DNA from: CAIVAT01 sp964355945 | GTDB taxonomy: Bacteria > Bacteroidota > Bacteroidia > Bacteroidales > FEN-979 | Length of the DNA stretch: 64,000 nucleotides | Direction: 5' to 3' | Assembly (NCBI GenBank): GCA_964355945.1 | Contig: CAYHGE010000002.1 | Coordinates: 1 to 64,000, forward strand | Shown: positions 44,470 through 53,398 of the stretch, in pieces | Position numbering within the stretch: position 1 is the first letter of the stretch | Layout of the letters: each line of letters opens with the position of its first letter | Made by a program: the position numbers and the translations under genes | The notes under the pieces: generated by a model | Databases searched by the model: none | The model's input: the letters and a program-made list of their open reading frames with translations, nothing else | Told to the model about the DNA's origin: nothing

Positions 44470-47400
44470 CTATTTGGCTTTCAATTTTCCAGCTGCCAGG
44501 TCTCTTTTTTCTTTGCGACGCTGTTGCCATAATAAAATGTCGTAGGCAACCGGTGTGGCATTGAATACAGAGGAGTATGTTCCGATAATTACCCCGGTGA
44601 TCAATGCAAAGGTGAATCCACGCAATACCTCACCTCCAAAGATGAAGATGGTGATCAAAACAACCAGGGTTACCCCTGAGGTGTTGATGGTACGGCCCAG
44701 GGTGCTGTTGATGGCGGCATTGATATTGAGACCTAAATCACGTTTTGGATAAAGTACCCTGTATTCACGGATTCTGTCAAAGATGATAACCGTGTCCATG
44801 ATGGAGTACCCGATAATAGTCAGCAGGGCTGCAATAAACGACTGATCAACTTCCATCCCGAAAGGCAGGATTCCATAAAAAAGTGAAAACACACCAATAA
44901 TGATGAGGGAGTCGTGGAAAAGTGCCGTAACCCCGCCGATTCCAAATTGCCAGTTTTTAAAACGAAGGGCAATGTAAACAAAGATAATAACGAGCGAGAA
45001 GAATACGGCCATGATCGCTTTCCAGATAAGTGAGTAGGAGATCGTCGGATCGACACGCTGTGAGCTGAGTTCACCCACAATTTTCCCGGGTGTATTGGCT
45101 TTGAAATCTGTGATGGTAAGCGGAATTTTATAGAAACCTTTGACACCATCGAAAAGCCTGTTGGTGACAACCGAGTCTGATTGTGTTCCACGCTCATTGA
45201 TCATGAATTTGGTCGTGATCTTTACCTGATTTTTTGGTCCGAAAGTTTTCACCTCCGGTGCTTCTCCAAAAGTTTTGCTAAGTGCTTCCCGAACATCACT
45301 TGTGGAAACATTCTGATCGAACCGTACGATAAAGCTGCGTCCACCGGTAAAGTCAAGGCCCGGATCCAGTCCGCGAATTGCAAGGCTGATCATCCCAGGT
45401 AGGATGATAGCGAGCGAGACGATATACATCTTCTTCCTCATCCCGATAAAATCAAACTTTGTATTCTGGAACAGGTTGAAGGTGTATTTGTTCCCTGTGG
45501 TAATATTCATGTTCCTGTCGAGCATCCATTCGAACACCAGTCTGGCGATGAAAATAGATGAGAACAGTGACAGGAGGAGACCAATAACGAGCGTGGTGGC
45601 AAATCCCTGTACAGGACCTGAACCGAAGATATACAGCACGATACCTGTGAGAATTGTTGTTACGTGACCATCGATGATGGCCGACAAAGCGTGGTGGAAA
45701 CCATCTTTTACGACAAGGCGCATGCCTTTCCCCGCTCGAATTTCCTCTCGCATTCGTTCATAGATGATAACGTTCGAGTCAACAGCCATGGCGAGGGTAA
45801 GGACGATACCGGCAATACCGGGAAGGGTAAGAACAGCTCCAATGGAGGCAAGTACGCCAAAGAGGAAGAAAACGTTTGCAAACAGTGCGATATCGGCAAC
45901 GTGACCTGCACCGTTGTAATAGAGTGACATATAAAGAAGTACACCGATGAATGCGATGATGAATGAGAGCAGACCGGCATTGATAGATTCCTGGCCGAGT
46001 GATGGTCCTACAACCTCCTCTGCCACGATGCGTGCAGGAGCAGGAAGTTTCCCGGCTTTGAGAATGTTGGCAAGGTCAAGTGCTTCTTCAACGGTCATTT
46101 CACCACCAGTGATCGACGACATTCCATTGGGAATCTCACCATTGACATTTGGGTAGCTGTAAACATAACCATCGAGAACAATGGCCACCTGTTTTCCTAC
46201 ATTTTCACCTGTGAGTCTTTTCCAGATACGTGCGCCTTCACTGTTCATCGACATGGAGACTTCAACACGTCCGTTCTGATCATAATCCTGGCGGGCAGCA
46301 ACGATCACATCGCCACCAAGGGCAGGTGAACCATCGCGGGATGTTACTTTCAATGCCACGAGTTCAAGAACATCTTTTGCATCAGCGCGGGGTTTTACAG
46401 ACCAGGCGAGTTTCATATCGCGCGGGAACATGGTCTTGGTTAAACGAAGCATATTGTTGATACGAGCAGTGTCTTTAATAAAGGCACGTCCGACCATGGC
46501 GGTTTGTCCTGCGACATATTGTCCGTCTTTATTCTGATAAATTGCAGGATTAAGGTATGCGAACAACGGGTTGTTCTTTGCATATTCTTCGAACGACTCT
46601 TTCTGCTTGTTGGCAGCGGACGTTTTAGATGTGTCTTTGTCAAGCTGTTTCAGCAATGCGTTCCCTTTTGAAGTGTCACTTTTTAAAGAATCGCCTTTCT
46701 TTGCGGTCTCATTTTTTGCCACATCTTTTTTCTCTGCCAGAACTTGCTTCGAAGCTATTGCCTTAGCAGTTGCTGAAGTGTCTGATTTAAGCGTGCTGTC
46801 AGCCTTTGTTGAATCCTGAGTTGCTGACAGGATCGATTTCAACTTCGTATTTGCATCAGCAAAGAAAGGTTGAAGGGTAGGGAACTGGTATGTTTCCCAG
46901 AATTCAAGTTGTGCTGTTCCCTGCAGGAGTTTACGTACACGTTCCGGATCCTTGATTCCCGGGAGTTCAATAAGGATTCGGCCGGCAGTCTGCAGCTTTT
47001 GAATGTTTGGCTGAACAACACCAAACCGGTCGATACGTGTAGTAAGAATGTTGTATGTACGTTCGATGGCTGCGTTGCTCTCCTCGCGGATGACTTTGAT
47101 CACCTCGGCGTTTGTCGAGTTGTAGTTAATCTTATCCTTGAGTTCAACTGTGTTGAAAATGGCCGCCATCTTGGCATTGGGATCAGTTTCCTTGAATGAC
47201 TCTGAAAACAGGTCGACAAAGTCGCGGGTACTGGTCTTTTCCTTGGTGATGGCATTATTAAGTGCTTTTAAAAAAGTAGGATCCTGGTTATAGCCTGACA
47301 ATGCACGAATAACATCGGGCACAGAAACGGCCATGGTAACATTCATACCGCCTTTCAGGTCGAGGCCAAGGTTTATTTCGCGTTCACGAACATCCTTCAA

Positions 47401-47676
47401 AGTATATTTCTTGAGCAGAATATTATATACGTCGACAGAAGCCATGGAATCATTAAAATATTCCAGGCGCGATTTGGAAATCGAGTCGTAATAATATTCT
47501 TCTTTCAATGGGTTACCCTGGGCCAGGTTTTTGGCCATCGCTTTCACCGTGGGGGAGTTGGCATAATCGTCGGATTTGCCTGAATAATAATAACTGATGA
47601 AGGTGAACGACAGCTGGAACAAACAAACTAAAATGAAGGTAACCGCAAAAAATTTAACAACGCCTTTGTGCTGCAT
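44470..47676 (-). CDS. secDF: Fused protein translocase subunit SecDF
   Basis: 1068 aa, SecD and SecF in one chain, as usual in Bacteroidota. It uses the proton gradient to pull exported proteins through SecYEG. SecD part: first helix (about 7-27), EINLGLDLKGGMNVTM, a large periplasmic P1 domain with a Ser/Thr/Lys-rich insert (about 270-370), then helices with VVAxxG-type motifs. SecF part from about 745 with its own helix block, GLDFTGG and the IGYSIMDTVIIFDRIRE motif. Alone in its unit, with a strong promoter and terminator. Confidence 0.97.
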   Translation of the reverse strand: MQHKGVVKFFAVTFILVCLFQLSFTFISYYYSGKSDDYANSPTVKAMAKNLAQGNPLKEEYYYDSISKSRLEYFNDSMASVDVYNILLKKYTLKDVREREINLGLDLKGGMNVTMAVSVPDVIRALSGYNQDPTFLKALNNAITKEKTSTRDFVDLFSESFKETDPNAKMAAIFNTVELKDKINYNSTNAEVIKVIREESNAAIERTYNILTTRIDRFGVVQPNIQKLQTAGRILIELPGIKDPERVRKLLQGTAQLEFWETYQFPTLQPFFADANTKLKSILSATQDSTKADSTLKSDTSATAKAIASKQVLAEKKDVAKNETAKKGDSLKSDTSKGNALLKQLDKDTSKTSAANKQKESFEEYAKNNPLFAYLNPAIYQNKDGQYVAGQTAMVGRAFIKDTARINNMLRLTKTMFPRDMKLAWSVKPRADAKDVLELVALKVTSRDGSPALGGDVIVAARQDYDQNGRVEVSMSMNSEGARIWKRLTGENVGKQVAIVLDGYVYSYPNVNGEIPNGMSSITGGEMTVEEALDLANILKAGKLPAPARIVAEEVVGPSLGQESINAGLLSFIIAFIGVLLYMSLYYNGAGHVADIALFANVFFLFGVLASIGAVLTLPGIAGIVLTLAMAVDSNVIIYERMREEIRAGKGMRLVVKDGFHHALSAIIDGHVTTILTGIVLYIFGSGPVQGFATTLVIGLLLSLFSSIFIARLVFEWMLDRNMNITTGNKYTFNLFQNTKFDFIGMRKKMYIVSLAIILPGMISLAIRGLDPGLDFTGGRSFIVRFDQNVSTSDVREALSKTFGEAPEVKTFGPKNQVKITTKFMINERGTQSDSVVTNRLFDGVKGFYKIPLTITDFKANTPGKIVGELSSQRVDPTISYSLIWKAIMAVFFSLVIIFVYIALRFKNWQFGIGGVTALFHDSLIIIGVFSLFYGILPFGMEVDQSFIAALLTIIGYSIMDTVIIFDRIREYRVLYPKRDLGLNINAAINSTLGRTINTSGVTLVVLITIFIFGGEVLRGFTFALITGVIIGTYSSVFNATPVAYDILLWQQRRKEKRDLAAGKLKAK

Positions 47677-47728
47677 GAGTTTTAAATTTAAAATGGATTG
47701 TATTTCTTATGCCTTTTTTTCGAGGGTG

Positions 47729-47759
47729 CAAATTTATAAAATTCCTTGGAAATAACCAA
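47729..47759 (-). promoter_or_regulatory. Promoter of secDF
   Basis: On the minus strand TTG (47757-47759), 20-bp spacer, TAAATTTG (47729-47736). The leader is about 48 nt. Confidence 0.7.
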
Positions 47760-47802
47760 TATAATTAAATTTCAGAATTCAATTGAAGGAAAAACCTTTG
47801 AT

Positions 47803-48348
47803 TTAGAAGGCTTTCGGGTTGCCCGAAATTTCAGAATATATCTTTTTAACAATCTTTTGCCCCCTGTTTTTGAATCCCGGGGTCCCTTCGTTCAATCGCC
47901 ATTCAATTGAATCAACAAGTTCCTTCTTTAAATCCGGTTCAATCTGTGAAATCCTGTAAAGAATCTCCATGCTAAATACTTTTGCGCAAACAGCTTCTCC
48001 CGGTGAAATTAGCATGGTAAAACAGAGGTTGATCAGATTGCCAAGATGACTTTCTGATGGAAGTGGAGACCTTGAAAGCATCCGTAATGAATGTCTTTTA
48101 AGCCCATCATGCCTGAATAATGGAAGCAATTCAACAATTTGGTCAAGATACGGCAGGATCAGCGCAGGATTTTTCTCCGAAACAATATCTAAAGCCCATG
48201 CCGCCCGCCGGCTTGCTGGTTCGGTGTTGCCTGAAAAAATATGGAATAGCTCTCCGAATAATTCAGGCTTCTGCCGCACCAGGTCGGCAACAACATCGGT
48301 GTTTCGCCGCGACATTTCCAGCAGGAGCAGGTCAAGTAATGTATCCAT
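47803..48348 (-). CDS. HEAT-like helical repeat protein of unknown function
   Basis: 181 aa, almost all helical, no signal peptide or membrane helix. Segments such as LFGELFHIFSGNTEPASRRA, AAWALDIVSEKNPALILPYL and KRHSLRMLSRSPLP look like HEAT or ARM repeats. Similar short proteins are common in Bacteroidota, but none with a known role is recognised. It stands alone next to the decarboxylase gene, divergently transcribed. Confidence 0.75.
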   Translation of the reverse strand: MDTLLDLLLLEMSRRNTDVVADLVRQKPELFGELFHIFSGNTEPASRRAAWALDIVSEKNPALILPYLDQIVELLPLFRHDGLKRHSLRMLSRSPLPSESHLGNLINLCFTMLISPGEAVCAKVFSMEILYRISQIEPDLKKELVDSIEWRLNEGTPGFKNRGQKIVKKIYSEISGNPKAF

Positions 48349-48479
48349 TGGAGTTCAGTATTGGGATTATTTCAGGTCAAAATTACAAACTCTGTAATAT
48401 TTCATGCAATGTATCCATATTATAATTTATTGAACTAAATTTGCTGAATTATTCCAATCCAAGTGATTTACATTGGTAG

Positions 48480-48487
48480 TAAATTTG
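48480..48487 (+). promoter_or_regulatory. Promoter -7 element of the decarboxylase gene
   Basis: TAAATTTG, 34 bp before the ATG at 48522. A second TAAATTTG lies at 48436-48443. Confidence 0.5.
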
Positions 48488-48521
48488 ATCATCCGTCTTA
48501 TCTCAATTCATTAAATTCAAG

Positions 48522-49916
48522 ATGAAAAATAAATATATTGATCTGATCGAACAGACCTTTGACTTTCCTCAACCCGAATTTGAGGTGGTTGATAATGAAC
48601 TCTACTTTCATAAAGTTCCATTGATGGATATTATCAAGCAATATGGAACGCCCCTTAAAATCAGTTACCTGCCTAAGATAAGTTCACAGATTCAGCGTGC
48701 TAAAAGATTGTTCAATGTAGCCATGGCCAAGGTGGATTATAAGGGTGATTATCATTTTTGTTATTGCACCAAGAGTTCCCATTTCAGTTTCGTTCTTGAA
48801 GAGGTGCTTAAGAATGAGGTTCACCTTGAAACATCTTCTGCGTTCGACATCAACATTATCGAAGATCTGGCTGAGCGGGGTTTGTTTAATAAAGACAGGT
48901 ATATCATCTGTAATGGATTCAAGCGACCGATGTATATTGAGAATATTGTACATCTGGTAAATAATGGTTTTACAAATGTGGTTCCGGTACTCGACAATAT
49001 TTTTGAATTGGAGAAGATTGAAACTGAGATTCAGCATAAGGTGAAACTGGGCATACGGATCGCATCTGAAGAGGAACCCAAGTTTGATTTTTACACATCC
49101 CGCCTGGGAATCCGCTATAATGACATTGTTCCCTATTTCCTTGAAAAGATAAAGGATAATCCCAAGTTTGAGTTGACGATGCTGCACTTCTTTATCAACA
49201 CCGGGATTAAGGACAAAGCCTATTATTGGAATGAACTGACCAAGAGCGTTCAGGTGTATTGTGATTTGAAGAAAATATGTCCGGAACTGACTTCCTTAAA
49301 CATCGGGGGCGGGTTGCCTATCAAGAACTCTCTCGAGTTTGTTTACGATTATGAGTACATGGCAGAGGAAATTATTGCACAGATCCAAAGTATATGCGAG
49401 CGCAATGAAGTGCCAGAACCTGACATATTCACAGAGTTCGGATCGTTCACTGTTGGTGAAAGCGGTGCGGTCCTTTATTCCATCATCGACCAGAAGCGGC
49501 AGAATGACCGGGAGATATGGAACATGATCGACAGCTCATTCATGAATACGCTTCCGGATACATGGGCGATCAACCAGAAATTTATCCTGCTGGCAATTAA
49601 CAATTGGGATGTGGAATATGAACGGGTGTTTCTTGGCGGGCTCACCTGCGACAGTGAGGATTTTTACAATGCTGAAGAACACAGCAATGCAGTTTATCTG
49701 CCAAAGTTCAATCAAAGCGAAGCTCAGTATATCGGCATGTTTCATACAGGTGCCTACCAGGAGGCGATTGGAGGTTATGGAGGCATCCAGCATTGCCTCA
49801 TTCCTGCCCCGAAGCATGTCCTGATCGATATCGATGATGAAACGGATGAAATCACAACCAAACTCTGGTCGAAAGAGCAAAGTTTTAAATCGATGCTGAA
49901 GATTCTCGGTTACTGA
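48522..49916 (+). CDS. speA: Fold-type III PLP decarboxylase (arginine decarboxylase-like)
   Basis: 464 aa, far shorter than E. coli SpeA (658 aa). Alanine-racemase-fold N-terminus with PLP Lys84 (HFCYCTKSSHFSF) and a glycine-rich phosphate loop (LNIGGGLPIKN); the C-terminal barrel carries FLGGLTCDSEDFYNAEEHSN and FHTGAYQEAIGGYGGIQHCL, where the Cys-Asp-type substrate site lies. In Bacteroidota this family is annotated as arginine decarboxylase and sits beside a deoxyhypusine-synthase-like gene, as here. Substrate (Arg, or an ornithine- or carboxynorspermidine-like compound) is not proven by sequence. Confidence 0.8.
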   Translation: MKNKYIDLIEQTFDFPQPEFEVVDNELYFHKVPLMDIIKQYGTPLKISYLPKISSQIQRAKRLFNVAMAKVDYKGDYHFCYCTKSSHFSFVLEEVLKNEVHLETSSAFDINIIEDLAERGLFNKDRYIICNGFKRPMYIENIVHLVNNGFTNVVPVLDNIFELEKIETEIQHKVKLGIRIASEEEPKFDFYTSRLGIRYNDIVPYFLEKIKDNPKFELTMLHFFINTGIKDKAYYWNELTKSVQVYCDLKKICPELTSLNIGGGLPIKNSLEFVYDYEYMAEEIIAQIQSICERNEVPEPDIFTEFGSFTVGESGAVLYSIIDQKRQNDREIWNMIDSSFMNTLPDTWAINQKFILLAINNWDVEYERVFLGGLTCDSEDFYNAEEHSNAVYLPKFNQSEAQYIGMFHTGAYQEAIGGYGGIQHCLIPAPKHVLIDIDDETDEITTKLWSKEQSFKSMLKILGY

Positions 49917-49945
49917 TCTTTGTTTCATGAAAAAAATGTTTTTCA

Positions 49946-50016
49946 CCGCAAAGACGCGAAGGCGCTAACAGTTGTGAGGTTGACACTGTGCATTTAGCGT
50001 CTTAGCGTCTTAGCGG
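49946..50016. repeat. Intergenic dyad built from CCGCTAAGACGC words
   Basis: 49946-49968 and 49994-50016 are 23-bp inverted copies with about 3 mismatches; each arm is an iteration of AAGACGCTAAG-type words. It lies between the decarboxylase and DHS-like genes. Confidence 0.85.
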
Positions 50017-50029
50017 TAAGTTAATTTAT

Positions 50030-50037
50030 TATTTTTG
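50030..50037 (+). promoter_or_regulatory. Promoter -7 element of the DHS-like gene
   Basis: TATTTTTG, 16 bp before the ATG at 50054, giving a very short leader. Confidence 0.45.
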
Positions 50038-50053
50038 ACAAAAAATTTCAACG

Positions 50054-51079
50054 ATGAAAAAGAATAAAAAAGCCCTTTTAAAGGAACAGGTAAAGCATAT
50101 TGATATCAAGGCGATCAACTCGACAGAGATCATCAATGCCATGCGTGATATGTCATTCACATCCAGAGATACTGCCGCAGCAGCCGATATCCTCAACATG
50201 ATGATCAAAGATAAAGGTTGTACGGTATTCCTTACGCTTGCCGGAAGCACCAGTGCTGCCGGTTGCATGCAGGTCTATGTTGACATGGTTAAAAACAACA
50301 TGATCGATGCGATTGTCGCAACCGGGGCATCCATCGTTGACATGGACTTTTTTGAGGCGCTTGGTTTCAAACACTATAAGGGAACGCCGTATGCTGATGA
50401 TGTTGAACTCCGCGCCAATTATATTGACAGGATTTATGATACCTATATTGATGAAGAGGAGCTCCAGCATTGCGATGCAACCATCAATACAATTGCCAAC
50501 ACACTGGAGCCAAGACCATATTCATCACGTGAGTTTATCCGCGAGATGGGCAAATGGCTCGTAAAGAATTCGGTAAAAAAAGATTCACTTGTCCAGGCAT
50601 GTTACGAGCACAACGTACCCATCTTCTGCCCGGCATTCAGCGACAGCAGTGCAGGTTTCGGATTGGTAAAACATCAGTGGGATAATCCGAAAAAACATGT
50701 CTCGATTGATTCTGTCAAGGATTTTCTGGAGCTTACCAAAATTAAAATGGCAGCAAAGACTTCCGGGTTGTTTATGATTGGAGGCGGGGTGCCCAAAAAT
50801 TTCGTTCAGGATACGGTAATCTGTGCAGAAGTGCTTGGGAAAGAGGTGCCGATGCACAAATATGCAGTACAAATCACCGTGGCTGATTCACGCGATGGAG
50901 CATGTTCCAGTTCGACTTTGAAAGAGGCTGCCAGCTGGGGCAAAGTGGATACCGTTTATGAGAAGATGGTATATGCTGAAGCAACCAGTGTGTTGCCGCT
51001 TATTGCCAGTTATGTTTACCACCAGGGTGACTGGAAGAAACGCAAAAAATATGAATGGACGAAAATGCTGGATAAATAA
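50054..51079 (+). CDS. Deoxyhypusine synthase-like protein
   Basis: 341 aa with the DHS fold: TLAGSTSAAGCMQVYVDMVK, DAIVATGASIVDMDFFEALG, GLFMIGGGVPKNFVQDTVIC and SRDGACSSSTLKEAASWGKV. Lys297 in EAASWGK matches the lysine that carries the aminobutyl group in eukaryotic DHS. Bacteria have no eIF5A, so the acceptor must differ; some bacterial relatives make homospermidine from putrescine. The neighbouring decarboxylase supports a polyamine role. Its stop abuts the stop of the convergent ABC permease (no base between). Confidence 0.85.
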   Translation: MKKNKKALLKEQVKHIDIKAINSTEIINAMRDMSFTSRDTAAAADILNMMIKDKGCTVFLTLAGSTSAAGCMQVYVDMVKNNMIDAIVATGASIVDMDFFEALGFKHYKGTPYADDVELRANYIDRIYDTYIDEEELQHCDATINTIANTLEPRPYSSREFIREMGKWLVKNSVKKDSLVQACYEHNVPIFCPAFSDSSAGFGLVKHQWDNPKKHVSIDSVKDFLELTKIKMAAKTSGLFMIGGGVPKNFVQDTVICAEVLGKEVPMHKYAVQITVADSRDGACSSSTLKEAASWGKVDTVYEKMVYAEATSVLPLIASYVYHQGDWKKRKKYEWTKMLDK

Positions 51080-52447
51080 TTATTTATATCTTATCCATTT
51101 CCATAACTCCTTGTAATTCACTTTTTTTCCGTACATCAGGATGCCGGTGCGATAAATTCGGGCTGCCAGCCAGGTTGTTCCGAGAAATCCGAGGAGCAGC
51201 AATACCATTGACAGAATGATCTGAATGTAGGGTACACCAAATGGGATACGTATCATCATAATTACAGGAGAGGTAAGCGGGAATATCGAAAACCAGAAAG
51301 CCACCGGCCCGTCAGGATCCTGAATGATGTATTGCGCCATAACGATTGATAGGATCAGGGGAACCGTAATGGGGAACATGAATTGCTGGGTATCTGCCTC
51401 GCTGTCAACAGCTCCTCCGATGGCTGCAAACAGAGCAGCATATAACAGGTAACCCACCAGAAAAAAGAAAAGGAATGCGCCAATCATCACCGGGAAGTTC
51501 ACAGATTTAATGGCATCCAATACAACACTCATGCCCTCAGTAGAAGCTTCCTTTGAAGTAATTGACCCGGAATTATCAGGGCTCATACCGGTTTTTTGTT
51601 TCATCAGCTGTTCTGTTGCCGATTTATTGTCATCTTTGGATGTCATCGTAGAAGTGACTACAGTCACAATCGCGAAAGTGAGAATAACCCACAGCAGGAA
51701 TTGGGTCAATCCGACCAGTCCCACACCAATTATCTTTCCCATCATGAGCTGAAAGGGCTTTACAGATGATATGATTACCTCCACAATACGACTCGTTTTT
51801 TCTTCGATCACACCACGCATCACCTGAGCACCAAACATGAAAATAAAGAAATAGATCAGGATGCCTGAAACCATGCCAAGCACCATATTCAGTTCAGTAT
51901 AACTCTTTGATTCTTTGCCATCTTCACCTATTTTCATGGTATTGATATCCACTGAGGTTTTGATTGATTTCAGGATATCGTCAACGGAAACAGGATTTTT
52001 CTTGTCAGTTTGAAGCTCCCTGAGTTGTGCCTGGAGTTTAAGCTCTTCTATCTGTTTGCTCATCACGTTTTTAATGTATGACGTGACATTGATACTTACA
52101 CTTTTTTCAGAATAGATGATGGCATTAGTGGGTAAAGTGACTTCAGTTTTGGGAATGAAAAGCAATGCATCATCCTCACTTTTCGAAAAGTTGGCTTTGG
52201 ACGTTGCAATATCACTGACGAGGTAATGGAACTTGATCTCCTCTGAATCCTTGAATTTTTCGTAAAAAATTCCGGTTTCATCAAGGACGGCGACTGTTTT
52301 GGTGTCTGCTGTCTTGTTCGCAAGGTAAATCGGTACAATCATGGTGGCTGCCATAAGCAGCGGACCCAGGATGGTCATCACGATGAACGAACGTTTCTTA
52401 ACACGGGTAAGATACTCCCGCCGGATAATGAGAAAAATCTTTTTCAT
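51080..52447 (-). CDS. ABC-2 type permease (NatB-like)
   Basis: 455 aa. A first helix near 18-40, a large exported domain (about 45-180), then six helices (185-440) with GAQVMRGVIEEKTSRIVEVI, the ABC-2 coupling segment, and SEADTQQFMFPITVPLILS. Works with the ATPase encoded just upstream (1 bp away). The cargo is unknown; NatAB relatives export sodium or act in antibiotic resistance. Confidence 0.9.
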   Translation of the reverse strand: MKKIFLIIRREYLTRVKKRSFIVMTILGPLLMAATMIVPIYLANKTADTKTVAVLDETGIFYEKFKDSEEIKFHYLVSDIATSKANFSKSEDDALLFIPKTEVTLPTNAIIYSEKSVSINVTSYIKNVMSKQIEELKLQAQLRELQTDKKNPVSVDDILKSIKTSVDINTMKIGEDGKESKSYTELNMVLGMVSGILIYFFIFMFGAQVMRGVIEEKTSRIVEVIISSVKPFQLMMGKIIGVGLVGLTQFLLWVILTFAIVTVVTSTMTSKDDNKSATEQLMKQKTGMSPDNSGSITSKEASTEGMSVVLDAIKSVNFPVMIGAFLFFFLVGYLLYAALFAAIGGAVDSEADTQQFMFPITVPLILSIVMAQYIIQDPDGPVAFWFSIFPLTSPVIMMIRIPFGVPYIQIILSMVLLLLGFLGTTWLAARIYRTGILMYGKKVNYKELWKWIRYK

Positions 52448-52448
52448 G

Positions 52449-53387
52449 CTAGTCTTGCGTAATGGATGAAGGTGCTTGCCGGGTCACTGCCTGGATGAAT
52501 ATGTCGTTCATGTTAGGTATCTTTTCGTTTATCGCGTAAATGGTAACATGCGGCAACAGGACTTTAATGAGGTCATTGGAAGTGGTATTGGCAGGCAGTT
52601 TGATTTGAACATGCCGATGATCTGCATCCTTGGTTTCTGAAAGCACCTGATATTCAGCAGGAAGAAAAGATTGCAACGGACCTTCAAATGTGTTGAAACT
52701 GACCCCAAAGGTGTTGGTCTTAAAGGTTTTTTTGATGTCTCTTACCGATCCGCTTAACACGACTTTCGACCGGTCGATCAGTGCGATGTCATCGCATAGT
52801 TCCTCCACAGAGGACATGTTATGTGTTGAAAAGATAATTGTAGCGCCTTTTTCCTTTTGCGCCAGAATCTCTTCTTTCAGCTGGTTGGCATTGATCGGAT
52901 CAAAACCACTGAATGGTTCATCGAAGATCAGGAGCTTTGGCTCGTGGATGATGGTAACCAGGAACTGGATTTTTTGCTGCATCCCTTTGGAGAGCTCCTC
53001 AACTTTCTTGGTCCACCAGCTTTTGATCTCAAACTTTTCGAACCAGTATTTCAACCGCTTTTGGGCTTCCTGATGGCTGAGTCCCTTCAGCTGAGCCAGG
53101 TACATGGCTTGTTCTCCAACGGTCATTTTTTTATACAGCCCGCGTTCCTCTGGAAGGTAGCCAATCAGGGCGATATCGTTCGGCTGCAGTTTACGTCCCA
53201 TGAACTGAAGTTCTCCTTCATCAGGGGCAATGATCTGGTTGATGATCCTGATCAGGGTTGTTTTTCCGGCGCCGTTGGGGCCAAGCAGCCCGAAGATATG
53301 ACCTTCAGCAACATTGATGCTTACTTTGTCAAGGGCTTTGTGATTCGCATACTGTTTGGTGACATCATGCGCTGAAAATAGATCCAT
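52449..53387 (-). CDS. ABC transporter ATP-binding protein (NatA-like)
   Basis: 312 aa. Walker A LLGPNGAGKTTLIRI, Q-loop, signature ELSKGMQQKIQFLV (variant of LSGGQ), Walker B LLIFDEPFSGFDPINANQ and the H-loop STHNMSSVEE. The C-terminal 90 residues are an accessory domain. It powers the permease encoded next. It lies 11 bp after dnaJ in a four-gene run grpE-dnaJ-ATPase-permease. Confidence 0.95.
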   Translation of the reverse strand: MDLFSAHDVTKQYANHKALDKVSINVAEGHIFGLLGPNGAGKTTLIRIINQIIAPDEGELQFMGRKLQPNDIALIGYLPEERGLYKKMTVGEQAMYLAQLKGLSHQEAQKRLKYWFEKFEIKSWWTKKVEELSKGMQQKIQFLVTIIHEPKLLIFDEPFSGFDPINANQLKEEILAQKEKGATIIFSTHNMSSVEELCDDIALIDRSKVVLSGSVRDIKKTFKTNTFGVSFNTFEGPLQSFLPAEYQVLSETKDADHRHVQIKLPANTTSNDLIKVLLPHVTIYAINEKIPNMNDIFIQAVTRQAPSSITQD

Positions 53388-53398
53388 GAAGTGATTGT

